From Lindgomyces ingoldianus (taxonomy: Eukaryota; Ascomycota; Dothideomycetes; Pleosporales; Lindgomycetaceae), in the NCBI RefSeq assembly GCF_010093535.1, contig NW_022985193.1:497591-561590 (forward strand): a stretch of DNA of 64,000 nucleotides, read 5' to 3'. Within the stretch, counting starts at the first letter, position 1, and each line of letters opens with the position of its first letter. Under the pieces are notes generated by a model. It searched no databases. It was not told the DNA's origin and saw only the letters and a program-made list of their open reading frames with translations. Of this stretch, positions 24,514-36,962 are shown in pieces. Both the position numbers and the translations under genes were made by a program.

Positions 24514-27500
24514 TTATTCCATAACGAGCACCGCCTCCGTCACCACCCTCGCTCCTTCAAAGTCACCTGCCATAGCTAGGATCGATTGAATGGCAAATGC
24601 TGCCTCGGTCTCGAAGTTCTCGACAAAACTACGCTCCAGGTCGGTATTCTCTTCGTTCCTTACCCGCACGCTAAGTGCAATGCAACGCTCATAAGCCGGC
24701 AGCGCAAGACTCGTCAAGCCCAATGCATGCCACACTCTTCCCACATTGAACTCTGCTTCCGAGATATGCAACGCAATGTCATCTCTGGTGCGAAGTGTGT
24801 AGTACCGGTGAGTGAATGCGAGTCCCTGTTGGATCTGAAACTGTCTATTCTCAGAAAGCCGTTTCATGCCGTGCTGAATATACGCCAGTCCAATACAAAG
24901 ATTCAAAACCGGGTCTTCGGGCGAGATAGCAAGGGCACGGAAATAGTAGTTCAGCGCAGCGACATACGATCCTCCGCTCATGAGCACATGTGCGTATGCG
25001 GTTAAAATGACAGGATCATGCTCTTTAATGTTTTCTGTTCCCTCAGTTAGGACGTACTCGGTCATCCAGCGGGTACTACGGTCGTTCTTGTTATCAAAGT
25101 TGTACCCGTCTCGTTGCTCCGGTGTCATGATCGCATGATCCATTGCCTTTACATATCTCAAGAACGCTTTGAGTGTTGCGTCTGTGTTGAACCCGTCATG
25201 GACTGGGCAGAGACGGTTCACTGTACTGTAGAGCCGGAACGGATCGTTGCCAAAGGTAAATGTTTTCATGAGCCAACGAACAGCAATGGACGATTGCTTA
25301 GAGTCCTCGAGTGCAACAGCACAGCCAATGCGACACATTTGGAGCCGCAGGCTATACGTTTCGTGTCTATAAAAGACATTAGCCTGGAAGGCCATGTCGA
25401 TAGTACTAAAGCAGCGGTCGCAGTCGCCCTGTCGTGCACACAATACCGCATACTGGCAAATCACGTCGAGCCACATATGAAAATGCACTCCGTAGAAGTC
25501 TTCCGGGATGACACTTGGGTATTGTTTGATCTCCGGGCTTTCTTCACCATCTTCAATTTTGTTTGCCGCTACTGCGAGGACCATCAAAGCAGAGTCTCTC
25601 CAGAGATCACCGTCCCGAAGTTTTCTAAAGTAACCCTGGAAGGCCTCGCGCCGCTTGCCTGTATAGAAAAGGTCAAAGGTGAAGAATTCCTCCATGAGCT
25701 CTCGCGCTATCGACATCCACTCAAGGCTAGATTCCTTATCCCCTTCGTCTGCGGCCTCGGTTAAGTGCTCCAGGCGTTCGAAACTGGCCACAATCTCTCG
25801 ATGTTGTGCCCTTGTTGCCTTCAAGTCCTCTGTGAAATCACTTGCCAGTCTGTCCAACTTTTTTTGAAACTTTCTCTGGTCAGTAGAGTCGAGACGTACG
25901 TCTGTACCCTTAAAGGTCGGTTTCTCGGGTGGTAGAAAGGTTTGGAGTCGGTGAACCGTAGCTGATTTCCTAGCGCGAAATAGGCCTTCCCTCGGCCGCT
26001 GATGGGTGGTGGGCGTAAACGAGGATTGCTTATTATTTGTTGGCTCCCCTAGGCCCATAGCAAGATTCTTCAGATTCTTAAAGAGCGACTCCACGCGAGT
26101 CTTCCTCCTTGGTTTGTATTTCTTCCGAGGCCTTCGTCTCTTTTCGCGCACGAAACGATCCTGCATGTCAACATAGCCGAGGAATCCGATATCTCGCAGT
26201 AACCGGGATCCGCCATTCAGGTAAACGAATTCCGCTCGCCGCAATGCCTCGTCATCCATGTTGTTATCTTCAAAAAATTTCGCCAGTGTCGTCAAGTCCT
26301 CCAAGTTTTCAGTTTCCCAATCTAGCAAGATAGCGGTGATCTCTTCGGCTTTGCTTAGGTTTCCCAAGTTTTGATAACATGAGTGGAGACCCGCATAAGT
26401 CTTCACTATCATCTCATCTGGGTTTTTGTTATACAACGGCTCGTAGAACCGTAACGCTTCCGCGTCGTAGCCAGCAGCGTGAAGCGCATCAGCCGCGTCG
26501 CGGAAAAGATCACCGTAATCCATGACCTTAGTATTATAGCCATCGTCTTCGGGCTCGAGCATCTCAAAATGTTGCTAAAGAGTTAGGTATACATTTACAT
26601 CAGATGACAACATGACTTACCATGGCCTCATTGATATCAGGAGGTTGTAGTCGTAGCCGGAATTCACCCATCTTGATCCTGAGCTCAAATGGCAGTGTCT
26701 TCCCGTATCTAGCTTTAGTGCTAGTGCCAAACTCAGGGACAGTAACTCTTCTTGGCCTATCGTTGACATCAAACTCGCGGTCATCATCTTGGTTGTCCCA
26801 ATAGGTTTCATCCTTTCTGCCTTGAATCCATCGTGAGAGTGTTTTCAGACGTTTGAGGGAATGCGCAGGGTCTCCTGCACGATCTAATAGGTCTAAATAG
26901 AGATTGAGTAAAGACCAATCAAGATTGCTATCTGATGGCTTATCGTTCGCAATGAAGTAAGCTATAGATGTATCAAAGGAATGGATCATCCTTTTAAGAA
27001 AAAGTTGGGTCTGCTTTGGCGAGGATACGCCCATTCTCGCCATTTGCTTGAGCACGTCGATATCGTATGGTCGTATCGTGAGCATTTTTCGGCAGAGTGT
27101 AATTACCCTAGATACGTGTCCCAACTCTGTCTCGATCTTTAGCTTCTGGCTACGTGCCTCATAGTCATTCGCATCGAGGATAAGTATCGATCGCAAGCAG
27201 TCAAGGATAATAGCCGTCTTGTTCTCTGGGGTAAATAGGGGGTATTTCTTAGTGTCCATGTCTTGGACTCGGTCGATGATGTGAAACCAAAGAGACTTGT
27301 CCCGCTTGGTAGGAGCTCCGACAATGAGAGCTTCCACAGCCTTCTGTTCTTCGGCCATTGCCATGTATATCTCCGAGAGAAGATTATGAGCTGTGAAAAT
27401 TTCAGGATTCATCTGGACAGCCTTGTTCGCATAGTCAATAGCGTCCAGAAAGTCTTGGCGAAGAAATGCTTCATTGGCTTTCTGCTGCAGTTCCTTGAAC

Positions 27501-28219
27501 TGCGGTCCGGGGTCAGCAGCTGCGCGAGGACCCTTTCGCGGTCGCTGCTTGCACGATCCGCTCCTTCCTCTTGTTGATCGAGACCCACAATGACCTCCCC
27601 TTCCCCTACCTCTCGGTCTACCTCTAGCTCTTCCCCTTTCCCGACTTGCTTTGTTTCCTCTGCCAGTGGACCGGGGGCGCCGAGTCTCCTCCTTGTCCTC
27701 TTCCTCCTCCCCATCTAGCTCTTCATCAAATTCTTCCTCAGTCAGCAATTCTTCTTCCAAATCGTCGACTTCTTCCACATCTTCTACGTCAAAATCAGGA
27801 TCTGCCTCTTCCTGGAGATCCTCCTTATCGGCAATTTGTCGTAGAAGTCGCTCCTCGTCTTCCGCCAACCGTCGCTCCTCATCACTATCATCCTCATCAT
27901 CGCTCCCCAGATTATACCTGTGGAAGAGAGATTTTCGGTATCCGGCCGGTAGAGAGGGGTACGGCGCTTCATCTTCATCGTCATCCTCATGGCCTGGGGC
28001 GGGAATGAATCCTTCATGAATTACTGGACCGCTTGAGACATATCCAACGCCTAAGGGACCCTGGAATCCGGAGCTAGTGAGAGGAATCTGGGGAGGCTGC
28101 TGGTGAGTCGCATATGGGGAGGTATATTGTCGTGCCTGAAATTGGCTGGGAGGAAATTGTCCGTTATTAAAAAGCTGTTGACCAGTCCACGGATTGAACA
28201 ACCCGCCTCTGAGATCCAT
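24514..28219 (-). CDS. TFC4: TFIIIC subunit Tfc4/Sfc4 (tau131-like TPR protein)
   Basis: TFIIIC subunit that binds the A box side and recruits TFIIIB to tRNA and 5S genes. Two exons (26621-28219, 24514-26574) with a 46-bp intron give about 1219 aa. Residues 75-180 are very acidic. Residues 181-230 form a basic RGR-rich block (RGRARGRPRGRGRGG, AT-hook-like). From about 240 on, tetratricopeptide repeats run through both exons (QQKANEAFLRQDFLDAIDYA, DAADALHAAGYDAEALRFYE, SYVAALNYYFRALAISPEDP). The splice AM|QHFEMLEPEDDG keeps frame and fits orthologues. The ATG at 28219 is followed by a Pro/Gln-rich start. The family is clear; the RGR block is discussed separately. Confidence 0.93.
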
Positions 28220-29528
28220 ACTTTCTACTCCCTCCCACTTTTATGTTTTTCGGATTTAACTCTGCCATCAACTAGGTGGTTGGGTCGAGTTTGATTTGGG
28301 GCGTTGGGCATGGGAAAGAAGAACTGCCCGGGCGAAGGTTCGAAGGTTCGATTTGGCTCGGTTGTGCCACGTGAGCTCGCGCTAAGACCAGATCCTCGAT
28401 CCTTCCTGCTCGCGTATTCATTGAGAGCAGGGGCTCACAACCATCAAGGTTTTTATTTCTTCCGTGGTTCTTCCACCACTTACTTTCCGGGTGCTTGTTG
28501 GTAACGCCATATCCACGAGAGGTGGTATTTTAGGAGCGTCACTCGGTCATGTCCACAAAGGTGGCTCTTCATTTTGCTCGCTTTTACAGACCTCGAAACC
28601 CTTTCTTTACTCTCTGTCGACTTTGATGGTGCGCGTAGCAGTTCAGTCAATGCCATATATTAGTGTATGTGCTCGGTATCTCTGATGCCAATGGTCTACT
28701 CAGTCACATATCCGAGAAAGGCATCACATTTTCTGGCGATATCCTCTTGTTTTCGTTTATTAATGCTGTCGAAACCCAGCACCCCACTGCCGATGCATAA
28801 CCCTCAACTTTTCGTGTTCCTTTGTCTCATTCACCCCACAACGACTATAAACGTCAATAATATACAAAAACCTTTATCGCCAAACAAGGTATACTCAAAG
28901 ACGTTCTCACTTCCGCACCACAAGTATCATCCTCGACATCACCGCTACCAAGATTAAGAATGGTGGCTGTTGAATTGCCACTGCGTCGACGCATCCCACC
29001 CAGTACGCATGCAGAGCTACTTGGACTTAATAGGTGTCAGACCTACATTGTGTAGGCACGATACCTCACCGCTTGCAATCTATGAAAATCTTCACTCTCA
29101 TAGACGCACATCAACAAGCCGTCCCACTTAAACAGTTAAGACATATCATTTGCAAAGTCGTCCCAGTGTTTAGTCGCGAGGAGAGAGGAACTACTAGGTC
29201 CCGAAAAGGAGAAGAACAAGCATAGCCGTCATTCACAGTAGAAGACAGACCAATGCAGTTTGACGATCCCTCATCAAGGTAGTTCCTAGCTGGGAGAGAT
29301 ATAGAGAGCTTTGAATCCAGATGAAGTTCAGAGAGCCCCTTAAATATTCCAGAACCCCAATCCTCGAAATGGTATTCAACGCAAGTGCTTCATTAGTCTG
29401 CAATAGACGGAGGCTTGATAGAGCGATACAATATATAAGCTGACCTAAAGGCTTCCAGTATGTGCCATGGTTAGAACGCTTCAGACCGAGTAACCCAACG
29501 CCAAACAATGCATAACATGAGATCACAA
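28220..29528. other. Intergenic, TFC4 promoter side to SYS1 3' end
   Basis: About 1.3 kb between two minus-strand genes. It should contain the TFC4 promoter next to 28220 and the SYS1 terminator next to 29528. Frames at 28667-28957 and 29034-29225 are low-complexity and unlike known proteins. A GGTTCGA-like string occurs near 28340 but no tRNA fold surrounds it. Confidence 0.5.
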
Positions 29529-30197
29529 TCATACATTTCCATCTCCCACTCCGACCATTTCATATTCCCCAGCTCCATCCCTGCCCCTACCTCTCCCCCT
29601 GCCTCTTGACTCGCCCGCTCCATCGTCTTCAGGCGCACCATTCCCCTGTGGTCTAGTAGTGGACGAACCAGCTTTGCCTCCAAAATTAATTGGCCGTAGT
29701 TCACGCCATTGGCAAGCCCAAACCCCTAAAGACGTCATCAAGGTCGCGCTACATATCTGTAGAGCCCACCAGAAGAGATTTGTTGGAATTGCATGGGAGT
29801 AAAAAGAGGTGACAATCAGGTGGACGAAGTGTATCGTTAGCGCAAAATCGAGGACGAGTTTCGAGCGCGCAATGAGAAGGAGTATGAACACAGCACTGGC
29901 GGAGCGTCAGAAGGAAAACAAGATGCGCACTACCGTTTAGGGGTCCTACCAAGCTAAGCTGTTCAGTACCCAGACCAAGCCCAAGGTCCACCCAACCGTA
30001 GTATCGCCTCGGAGGCTACGCCAGCTAAACAGAAGGTCGGTGCTTATTTCCTTCCCGGCAACCAAGGCGGTAAAGACTATGAAAATCGCTGCGCAAGCAT
30101 AGTAGGCTAGTTGCAGGACGACAATTTGGGTGAGGATCCGAGTTGGGGACAGGTCCGCGAGGGCGCCTGGGCGAGGAGGGCGGCGGCGGCGTGGCAT
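29529..30197 (-). CDS. SYS1: Golgi membrane protein SYS1
   Basis: Sys1 is a four-span membrane protein of the trans-Golgi that receives the GTPase Arl3 and so recruits Arl1 and GRIP golgins. Two exons (29950-30197, 29529-29895) give about 204 aa. The order is a basic start (MPRRRRPPRP), a hydrophobic helix (ILTQIVVLQLAYYACAAIFI), SWRSLRGDTTVGWTLGLVWV, then after the 54-bp intron ARSKLVLDFALTIHFVHLIV and SFYSHAIPTNLFWWALQICS, all hallmarks of the family. The codon at the junction is TG|T (Cys). The C-terminal tail is odd: Gly/Arg repeats (GESRGRGRGRGRDGAG), polar and probably cytosolic. It is divergent from COA6. Confidence 0.93.
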
Positions 30198-30623
30198 CAG
30201 CCTAAAGTAGGATGTTTATTATGATAGTGACATGCGGTGTGCCCTGGTGGGGTTTTGCTGCAGAGAGCAGGGTACGTGTGAACTTGAGACGTGTCTATTC
30301 AGGATTTACAGGCGCAACATGTCAGGAACAGACTCAGCACTATGGCGGACAAAAGTAACGCCTTGGGCCGATCGCCGGTGGCCAATCACCGCGTCATCGG
30401 CCAGGCCTTGCCAAGATCGTCTAATCCTTTGCGACGCTGTCCTTCAATTCTTCATCATTGGTGGTCAACGGTTCGTCATTCAGAAGGTAAGCATACCATC
30501 CCCCAAGTTCTCTTCCGTATACACCGTTCATGGTTTGCGAGCCCTTATTGGTAGCTGCATCTACTAACATTGTTCCCCAACAGTTCCTGTTCGTCCTGCT
30601 CGCACTTCTCACTATTATCGATC
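30198..30623. promoter_or_regulatory. Divergent intergenic region SYS1/COA6
   Basis: A 426-bp gap between divergent start codons holding both promoters. Open frames inside it (near 30291-30567) have no recognisable similarity and are probably chance or 5' leader. Confidence 0.45.
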
Positions 30624-31036
30624 ATGGGTTGGCTACCGTGGGTATCATCAGATACACCTGGGGGTCCTAAGAAAACCAGCGACGGCGCATTCGAGGCACC
30701 GAACAAGACAAATCGAGCGAAATGCTACGAAGCAAGAGACGCATTTTTTGAATGCCTTGACCGGCACAACATCCTGGATAGCATAAATACAAAGGGAGGC
30801 CAAGCAGCCGCAAAGCAAGCTTGTGGCATAGCAGACCAGGAATTTGAGAAGAATTGTGCGCACAGCTGGGTAAGTTGCTGCTATCGTTTCCGGGCTAAAA
30901 TAGCTCACTCGTCTCTTTGTAGGTGGAGTACTTCAAGAAACAGAGAGTTGTCAATTACCAAAAGGAGCAAACCATCAGGAGAATAGAAGCACAAGGAGGA
31001 GAAATTGTAGCCCCTCAGCTACCTACAAGGTCATAG
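30624..31036 (+). CDS. COA6: Cytochrome c oxidase assembly factor 6 homologue
   Basis: Coa6 is a small intermembrane-space protein needed for copper delivery to Cox2 during complex IV assembly. Two exons (30624-30869, 30923-31036) give about 119 aa. The CHCH fold is visible as CYEARDAFFEC (CX9C) and CGIADQEFEKNC (CX10C), the spacing typical of Coa6. It is followed by SW|VEYFKKQRVVNYQKEQTIRR, the conserved helix after the second pair. The start MGWLPWVSSDTPGG also matches fungal Coa6. There is no cleavable presequence, as expected for import by the Mia40 route. Intron GT-AG, 53 bp. Confidence 0.93.
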
Positions 31037-32110
31037 AACTTGCGCCATGGTGATTCATTCGCAGTTATGTACGCTATGTAAACTACATGGGAATCGTTGT
31101 TCCTACCTACTGCGCGTAGCTTTCGCTTGTACCAACAAGTAGGCATTGGCAAATTGTCCTGGGCAAAATTACTGGAAGGTGCAGCATATCCGAGGCAAGT
31201 CTCAGGGCTTTTAAGTATAAGAAACATCCATGGCATATGTAGATGGAAGCTGCAGAGGAACTGGTCGGGTAAGACCTCAGGGTCTCTAGCCGATGGGTGC
31301 GATAGCTGAGCGTGTCGTTCCCCGCAGACAAAAACATTCTTCGCACAACGGAACTCCTATCATGGCAGTCTAAAAAGAGCAACCCAGGACAGACAACATA
31401 TGCGAGAAACAAGGGTACAAACGTCAAAGACGCATAATGTCGTCACTATCCCTGACGTTCTCTGTCCGGCGTCCTCTGCATCTTCTTCCCTGGTTTGCAG
31501 TTAATCACACTCGAAACTGATAAAGCCAGGAGCGAATAAGGAATCTACTGAGGAAGCCCCGCTGCTGCAAGCCGAATGTGACCTTTTTCACAGCTCGTAT
31601 TTACGTGGCTTGGAGAATCAGTTCCAGCTCCTTTTTCAACTTCAGTCGCATGCGCCACCTAACACGTCAAGCTTCGGACGGGCAGGAGTTCCCGGTGGTC
31701 TGGGAAGCTGCAGACTTCAGGGTGCTTTTTGCGCGGGGTTCGGCCCATGATACACTTGTTCTGCAAGACTCGGGCGCCAGAGTCCGGGTGACCTTGTTTC
31801 TTTTTAGCAGCTAATTCTGTTTGACGCCCAACCCGCGCGCCAAGATTGGGAGCAAAAGCAACCATGGTGTTGCGAAATCCCCATGTCCCATGATGGGTTG
31901 ATGAATGACAGATGTCAAAAGAGGCACTACGCTAGCCCACGAAAACCCGAAAAATGGTCCTACGAAGAAAGATACTAGGTGCTTAATTGGCTCGCTTATG
32001 ACGCAGGGCCTCCCGAAATCCAAACCAGCATGTCCACCGCTTCATGCTCTGTCCGCCGCTGACATCACTCGTTCCATGGGATATGCGGTGAAGGCTTGTT
32101 TCGCATCTTC
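31037..32110. other. Intergenic, convergent COA6/PARG-like gene
   Basis: About 1.07 kb between convergent stops. Only short frames with no recognisable similarity. I see no RNA gene and no repeat. Confidence 0.5.
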
Positions 32111-33053
32111 TCACCGATATCGTGTTGGAAAGATGGCAGAGGGATCGAATTCTTCCTTGAACACCTCCAAATCTGACAATCCTCCTTTGGCGGTGCTCCC
32201 TCCCGGAATGCCCTCAATGGCGAACACCACGTCGGTGAAGACGCCACGAAATTCTTCCTCTTCAAATAGGAGCTTTCTCCACATTTTGGCCACTTCGCCG
32301 ACCGGGTTGCGGAAGATGGGACCTACACCGAAGGCCCCAATGCAAATGTTCGTATGTCCACAATACGACGCAATGCGGAGGACAGTCCGCATCTTCTCTC
32401 TCATCAGCTCCTCCTCTTGCGTAAAAGAATAATTCGTGCCTGTCTCGTTCAGCTTTGGCCTGCGAACCGGTGCTACTGAAATCACAGGAAGTGATCTAAT
32501 TTCTTTCCAAGGAACGTAATTTTTCTCAGCTCCCTCTCGAAAAACGTCTAGTAAATTGTGAGAACAACTGGTGGGGGCGGGGCATTGCTGCAATAAACAT
32601 ACACACTTCCGGGGAGTATATCCCTCCTCTTTGGGGAATCGGGTAAAAGTCTGCCGGTTGGTTCTGGTTCCACGGCATCGTCAGAGCGTGTACGAGGTTG
32701 CTCCTTCTCGCAAAACACTCTTCTGGCGCTATGAGGCCAGATTCCCAATCTCCACCCGCGCGCTTCTCGTTGGCCATATTGACAACAGGTATGCGCTTCA
32801 CTGAGTGGTGAGTTGATGGATCTGCCGACGCATACTGGTACCAGCCCAAAGCATAATCCACAGGGTCGCCTTCCACAACAGCCACCCGTAATCGCTGTTG
32901 TGACCTCTTCTCGGAATTTATCTTAATGGCAGCTGCATCTGGATAAAAGTACGAAGTCACGGAGCTCTTAATGTAGTGTCTCCAAATATGCGGCATGTAG
33001 ACCCGCTTAGCTTCGGCGGCGATCTCGGACGGTTTTGGTCTGGACTGGGGCAT
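32111..33053 (-). CDS. TIGR02452/DUF2263 family protein, microbial-type PARG-like
   Basis: Member of the family that includes bacterial-type poly(ADP-ribose) glycohydrolases (macrodomain-like fold). Two exons (32603-33053, 32111-32547) give about 295 aa. The ligand-loop region is IPVVNMANEKRAGGDWESGL, directly followed by IAPEECFARRSNLVHALTMP. The family usually reads PGGG then AQEE; here the Gln before the Glu pair is Pro and the glycine triplet is AGG, while both Glu remain. After the splice come VFREGAEKNYVPWKEIRSLP, REKMRTVLRIASYCGHTNIC and GAFGVGPIFRNPVGEVAKMW, all typical of the family. The splice T|AC gives PEVYVFRE. Enzyme activity is not certain given the variant loop. Confidence 0.82.
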
Positions 33054-34206
33054 ACTGGTGGGTTCACAACGTAGAAGATAATGTGGGCGTAGCTAAGGAT
33101 GGAAGGTTCATGGGGTCATTGGAGAGAAAGGGAAATGTGTGTGGCAGAAACGATCAAGAAAACAGCCAGAGGACGTCGTGTAAACATTGAGCTGTGGAGA
33201 GCGAATGAGCCACCGTGATATATACGTCTGATAGAAGGAAACGCAACTAAATAAGAGCGAGATCAAGCCGTCACTAGCATGGGCGCGTTTCGCCGCGCCC
33301 AATACAGAAACGGCAGTCCTGTGCGTGAATCCTGATTCTGGGTTCTATCAAATACATGCCTCAAACGCGGGTAGCATCGCGCCGTCATATAACGCAAAGC
33401 TGCACACCCAGCGGAGGCTTGAATCGCCCCCAACCACAATAAGGCTACGCACAGGGCTTAGGACACCGGAATTGGCCGTTCTGATACTGTGTTGCCCCTA
33501 TCCCTGGTCTTGGACAGTTGTCAATCCTGCATCGAGGCCAGGAACATCCCCTTGTAAAACCAACAGGACCATATGGCCGGGGCATCTGACGAGTATCTGC
33601 AACGGGGACGGCGTCAGAATCGATCTTCTAGGCCTTCATCCACCGATCTACGTCCCCATGAACAGCTAGACCGAGATCTGGCGATGGATGGTACGATGAC
33701 AGGCGGTAGTGTGAGATCCTGCACTAGATAGCGTGCAGCGGTAGAGCGGTTCCGGACATGCAGGGAAACGGGCCTCGTCACTTAGACCTAGATCGCGGTG
33801 GAGCTGCGTGCAGCGTATCACGGCGATGTCCTCACGGCTACTCCAGTGTGATGACACAGCATCTGCCCACAGGCAAGCAAATCCGTCCAGTTGCCGTGCA
33901 CCAATTACTGGAAGCGCGAGACGCGCTGCGCGAGATCATGTATGAAAGTTCGCGATACTGCAGATTAAGGCGAGGGGCCATGAAGTGCTTTTAGTGTCGT
34001 TGGGAGCAAAAGCAAGCGGGGCAGCCAATAGGAGGAGCCCGTCAACCAGCCAAGGCCCGGCGGAGACTCGGGGGGTGGAAGGAAGTACAACCACGACAGC
34101 GACGTGCGTCGTTAACCTTTGTGCGAAGTTGGACGTACACCACTGCCAGATCTGCTGGGACTTGCCGGCGTCAAATGACCGCGGCGGACTGTGGGCACTC
34201 TAGTCG
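33054..34206. promoter_or_regulatory. Divergent intergenic region, PARG-like gene / AsnRS
   Basis: About 1.15 kb between divergent starts. A 114-codon frame at 33325-33669 has no similarity I can recognise. No RNA gene or repeat is seen. Confidence 0.45.
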
Positions 34207-36146
34207 ATGTTTCGCTTCCGCTATGTAACTTTCACGAGCCGCGCTCCACAATCTAGCGCCTTGAAGCCCCTGCTCACACTCCAAAGTTTCTGTCGACGAC
34301 ATCCTGCACATTTCCCCGCCTCCAGCCTTACTGCCGCTATAATTTTGCCAGACGTGTCAATGACCACGACACAACTTTTCTCAGAGCGCATTGTCCGCCT
34401 GGCCCTCCTGCCCCGTTTATTTCCTTGCCTGACCACAGCCGTCGCTCGGCCTGCACGTTCACAATGGCTCTACCGTCCACGCTTTGGTTCAACATCTTCC
34501 CCATCTAATATAGCTTCCCTTTTGATCAGTTCCCCATTATCACCGTCTTCACAGCCATCAGCTTCTGCTGGCAAGTTTCTGACAATCAATGGCTTCGTGC
34601 GCACTTTGCGGAGGCAAAAACGCGTGGCCTTCGCCGCAATAGGAGACGGCTCAACAATGCAAGCAGTACAGGCCGTCTTGTCTCCCGAGCAGGCCGACGG
34701 GTCAGTCGTTCAACAAAAAGCTCTTTCTAGCCATCGGTGGCTTACTAACGTTTTCTTCATCGATCAGATTATCCACAGGGGCTGCGGTAGCAGTCACCGG
34801 GCAGTGGAAATCATCACCGGGAAAAGCTCAAACGCATGAACTACTGGCCGAAACTGTCCGCATCTTGGGTCATAACGATGCCGCAGTGAGTACATCGACC
34901 TAGACTTGATTGATGTGCAGCTCGGTGCGCTAATTCTGTACCCCGTGACTCGTTCTAGGCGTGCCCTTTGCAAAAGAAATACCAGACCACTGAATTTCTG
35001 CGAAGCCTGCCTCACCTCCGGTCACGACTTCCTTTCAATTCGTTACTTTTAAGGTTAAGGTCGCAGGTTACGGCTCAAATTACAAACTACTTATCCACAC
35101 GCGACTTTGTCCAGGTGCATCCGCCAATCATCACATCCTCCGACTGTGAAGGCGCTGGCGAAGTGTTCACCGTATCCCCAGCAGTGTCGTCTTCTCCAAA
35201 GTGCGAAGGACAAAATCAGTCACACGGATTTGACGATCTGTTCTTCCAATCACCCAAGTATCTTACCGTCTCAAGTCAGCTCCACCTGGAAGCACTGGCT
35301 CAATCTGTTGGGAAGGTGTGGACATTATCACCAACCTTCCGTGCTGAGAAGAGTGATACGCCCCGCCATCTCAGCGAATTCTACATGCTCGAAGCGGAGA
35401 TTGCCTTTGCAGAAGACCTTGCGGACATCATGGATGTGGTTGAAGACCTGATACGCAACATTGTTGGTGGACTCCAAGCTTCACACGTGGGCAAGCAGCT
35501 GATCGAATCCCGATCACGTGAGCATGAGGGGGGCGAGGTAACTGTGGCCAGCTCCGTGCTAGCACAAAGGTGGCAAGGCTTAACCAGCGGACCCTGGCCT
35601 CGAATCACCTATAACGACGCTGTACGACACCTTAAAAATGCTGTTGTCCAAGGCAAAGTGCAATTCGCGTTCGACCCTGGTCATCAAGAAGGCCTGCAGA
35701 CCGAACATGAACGTTTCCTTGCCGAAAGTGTAGGACAAGGCGGCCCAATCTTTGTGACCGACTACCCCCGTGCGCTGAAGCCATTCTATATGGCTCCTTC
35801 GAAGGGCACTTCTGGCAAAGGAGATGATGGTCCAACAGCATCATGCTTTGACCTGCTTGTGCCGGAGATTTGTGAATTGGTTGGAGGTTCAATGCGTGAA
35901 CACCGGCTCGCCGAGCTCCTAGAGGCCATGGATGACCACGGACTCCAACGTTTGTCGCCTTCGACATCTGACTATGAAGCGTCAAATGGCTCGCTCCAGT
36001 GGTATCTAGATCTCCGACGGTATGGGAGTGTCCCACACGGAGGTTTCGGGCTTGGGTTCGACCGTCTGCTCTGTTACCTGGCTGGGGTGTCCAATATCAA
36101 AGACATGGTTAGCTTTCCTCGCTGGCATAAGCGGTGCGACTGTTGA
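34207..36146 (+). CDS. Mitochondrial asparaginyl-tRNA synthetase
   Basis: Class IIb synthetase that charges mitochondrial tRNA-Asn. Three exons (34207-34700, 34768-34885, 34959-36146) give about 599 aa. The N-terminus is rich in Arg, Ser and Leu, suiting a mitochondrial presequence; an alternative in-frame ATG at 34360 is possible. The OB-fold anticodon domain includes LTINGFVRTLRRQKRVAFAA and, after the first splice, LSTGAAVAVTGQWKSSPGKA. The catalytic domain has the flipping-loop region PPIITSSDCEGAGEVF, motif 2 FRAEKSDTPRHLSEFYMLEA and motif 3 GGFGLGFDRLLCYLAGV. These match AsnRS rather than AspRS or LysRS. Yeast calls this gene SLM5; I leave the symbol empty because usage differs in filamentous fungi. 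Confidence 0.93.
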
Positions 36147-36962
36147 GTGATCAAGCCTTCTCGCCTACGGGGATTGCGTGTTGAAGATTTGTCCCACCAC
36201 GGCGATTCGTCATGTACCCGCGAAATACGAACCCAATTAGTTTTCGCCTTTTGTGGCTCAGCAATCTCTCTTTTCGTCGCACTTGTAAAATAGGTGCTGA
36301 GGACTGTAGAGTGTCTGTTTCTTGTACAGGTGTTCCCTTGACCATAGCTCAGACAGCGTGAGTGAGCTTTCCGGAAGAATAGGTGTACTTTGGAGATTCC
36401 CATATTTCCTGCACCATATATCCACTCTCTTCGTCTTCTGTACAAAAGGAAGTAGCATTAACGGAATTTTGCACAAAAGCATAGGGCCATTGCAGCTCTT
36501 CCGATTCTCTCATGTATGTTTCTCCGAACCTAGCTGCGGCAGCCAGTCCATCTCCGAGGTGGCCTGTCATCTCCGAGGCAGCCTTCTCATCCCGAACTTT
36601 TACACGCAATTGACGTAGGACGAGGAGGAGGAGCACTTCCTTCATGGGTTTGCAGCGTGCGAAGCCATGACAGTGCTTCCCCAAAATCCAGATAATTCAA
36701 TTTACTATTGTATTTCGAGCCTGCAGAATTGGCTCCAAGTGAAGTTCTTTTTCCAATGTAGGGAGCTTGTGGCGACGCTAAATCCTCGGGAGCGAAGGAC
36801 GCCCAGACCAGCGACTTTACAAACAAATTTGTATACATTGCCATCGACTACATCACCATCGATCAGTCTTTGTCTGTACCCTTTTCAATACAGTCGACCA
36901 CCACAATCGCTGCTCTTTTGTCGCAGCCCACGGAACGAGGATCGCCGGAGCGCGGTGGATAT
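36147..36962 (+). other. Intergenic, AsnRS to mitoferrin
   Basis: About 815 bp between tandem plus-strand genes. It should hold the AsnRS 3' end and the mitoferrin promoter. Minus-strand frames near 36074-36684 have no known similarity. Confidence 0.45.

Noticed and set aside
28330..28360. GGTTCGA strings resembling a tRNA B box
   Set aside because: No acceptor, D or anticodon stems can be drawn around them.
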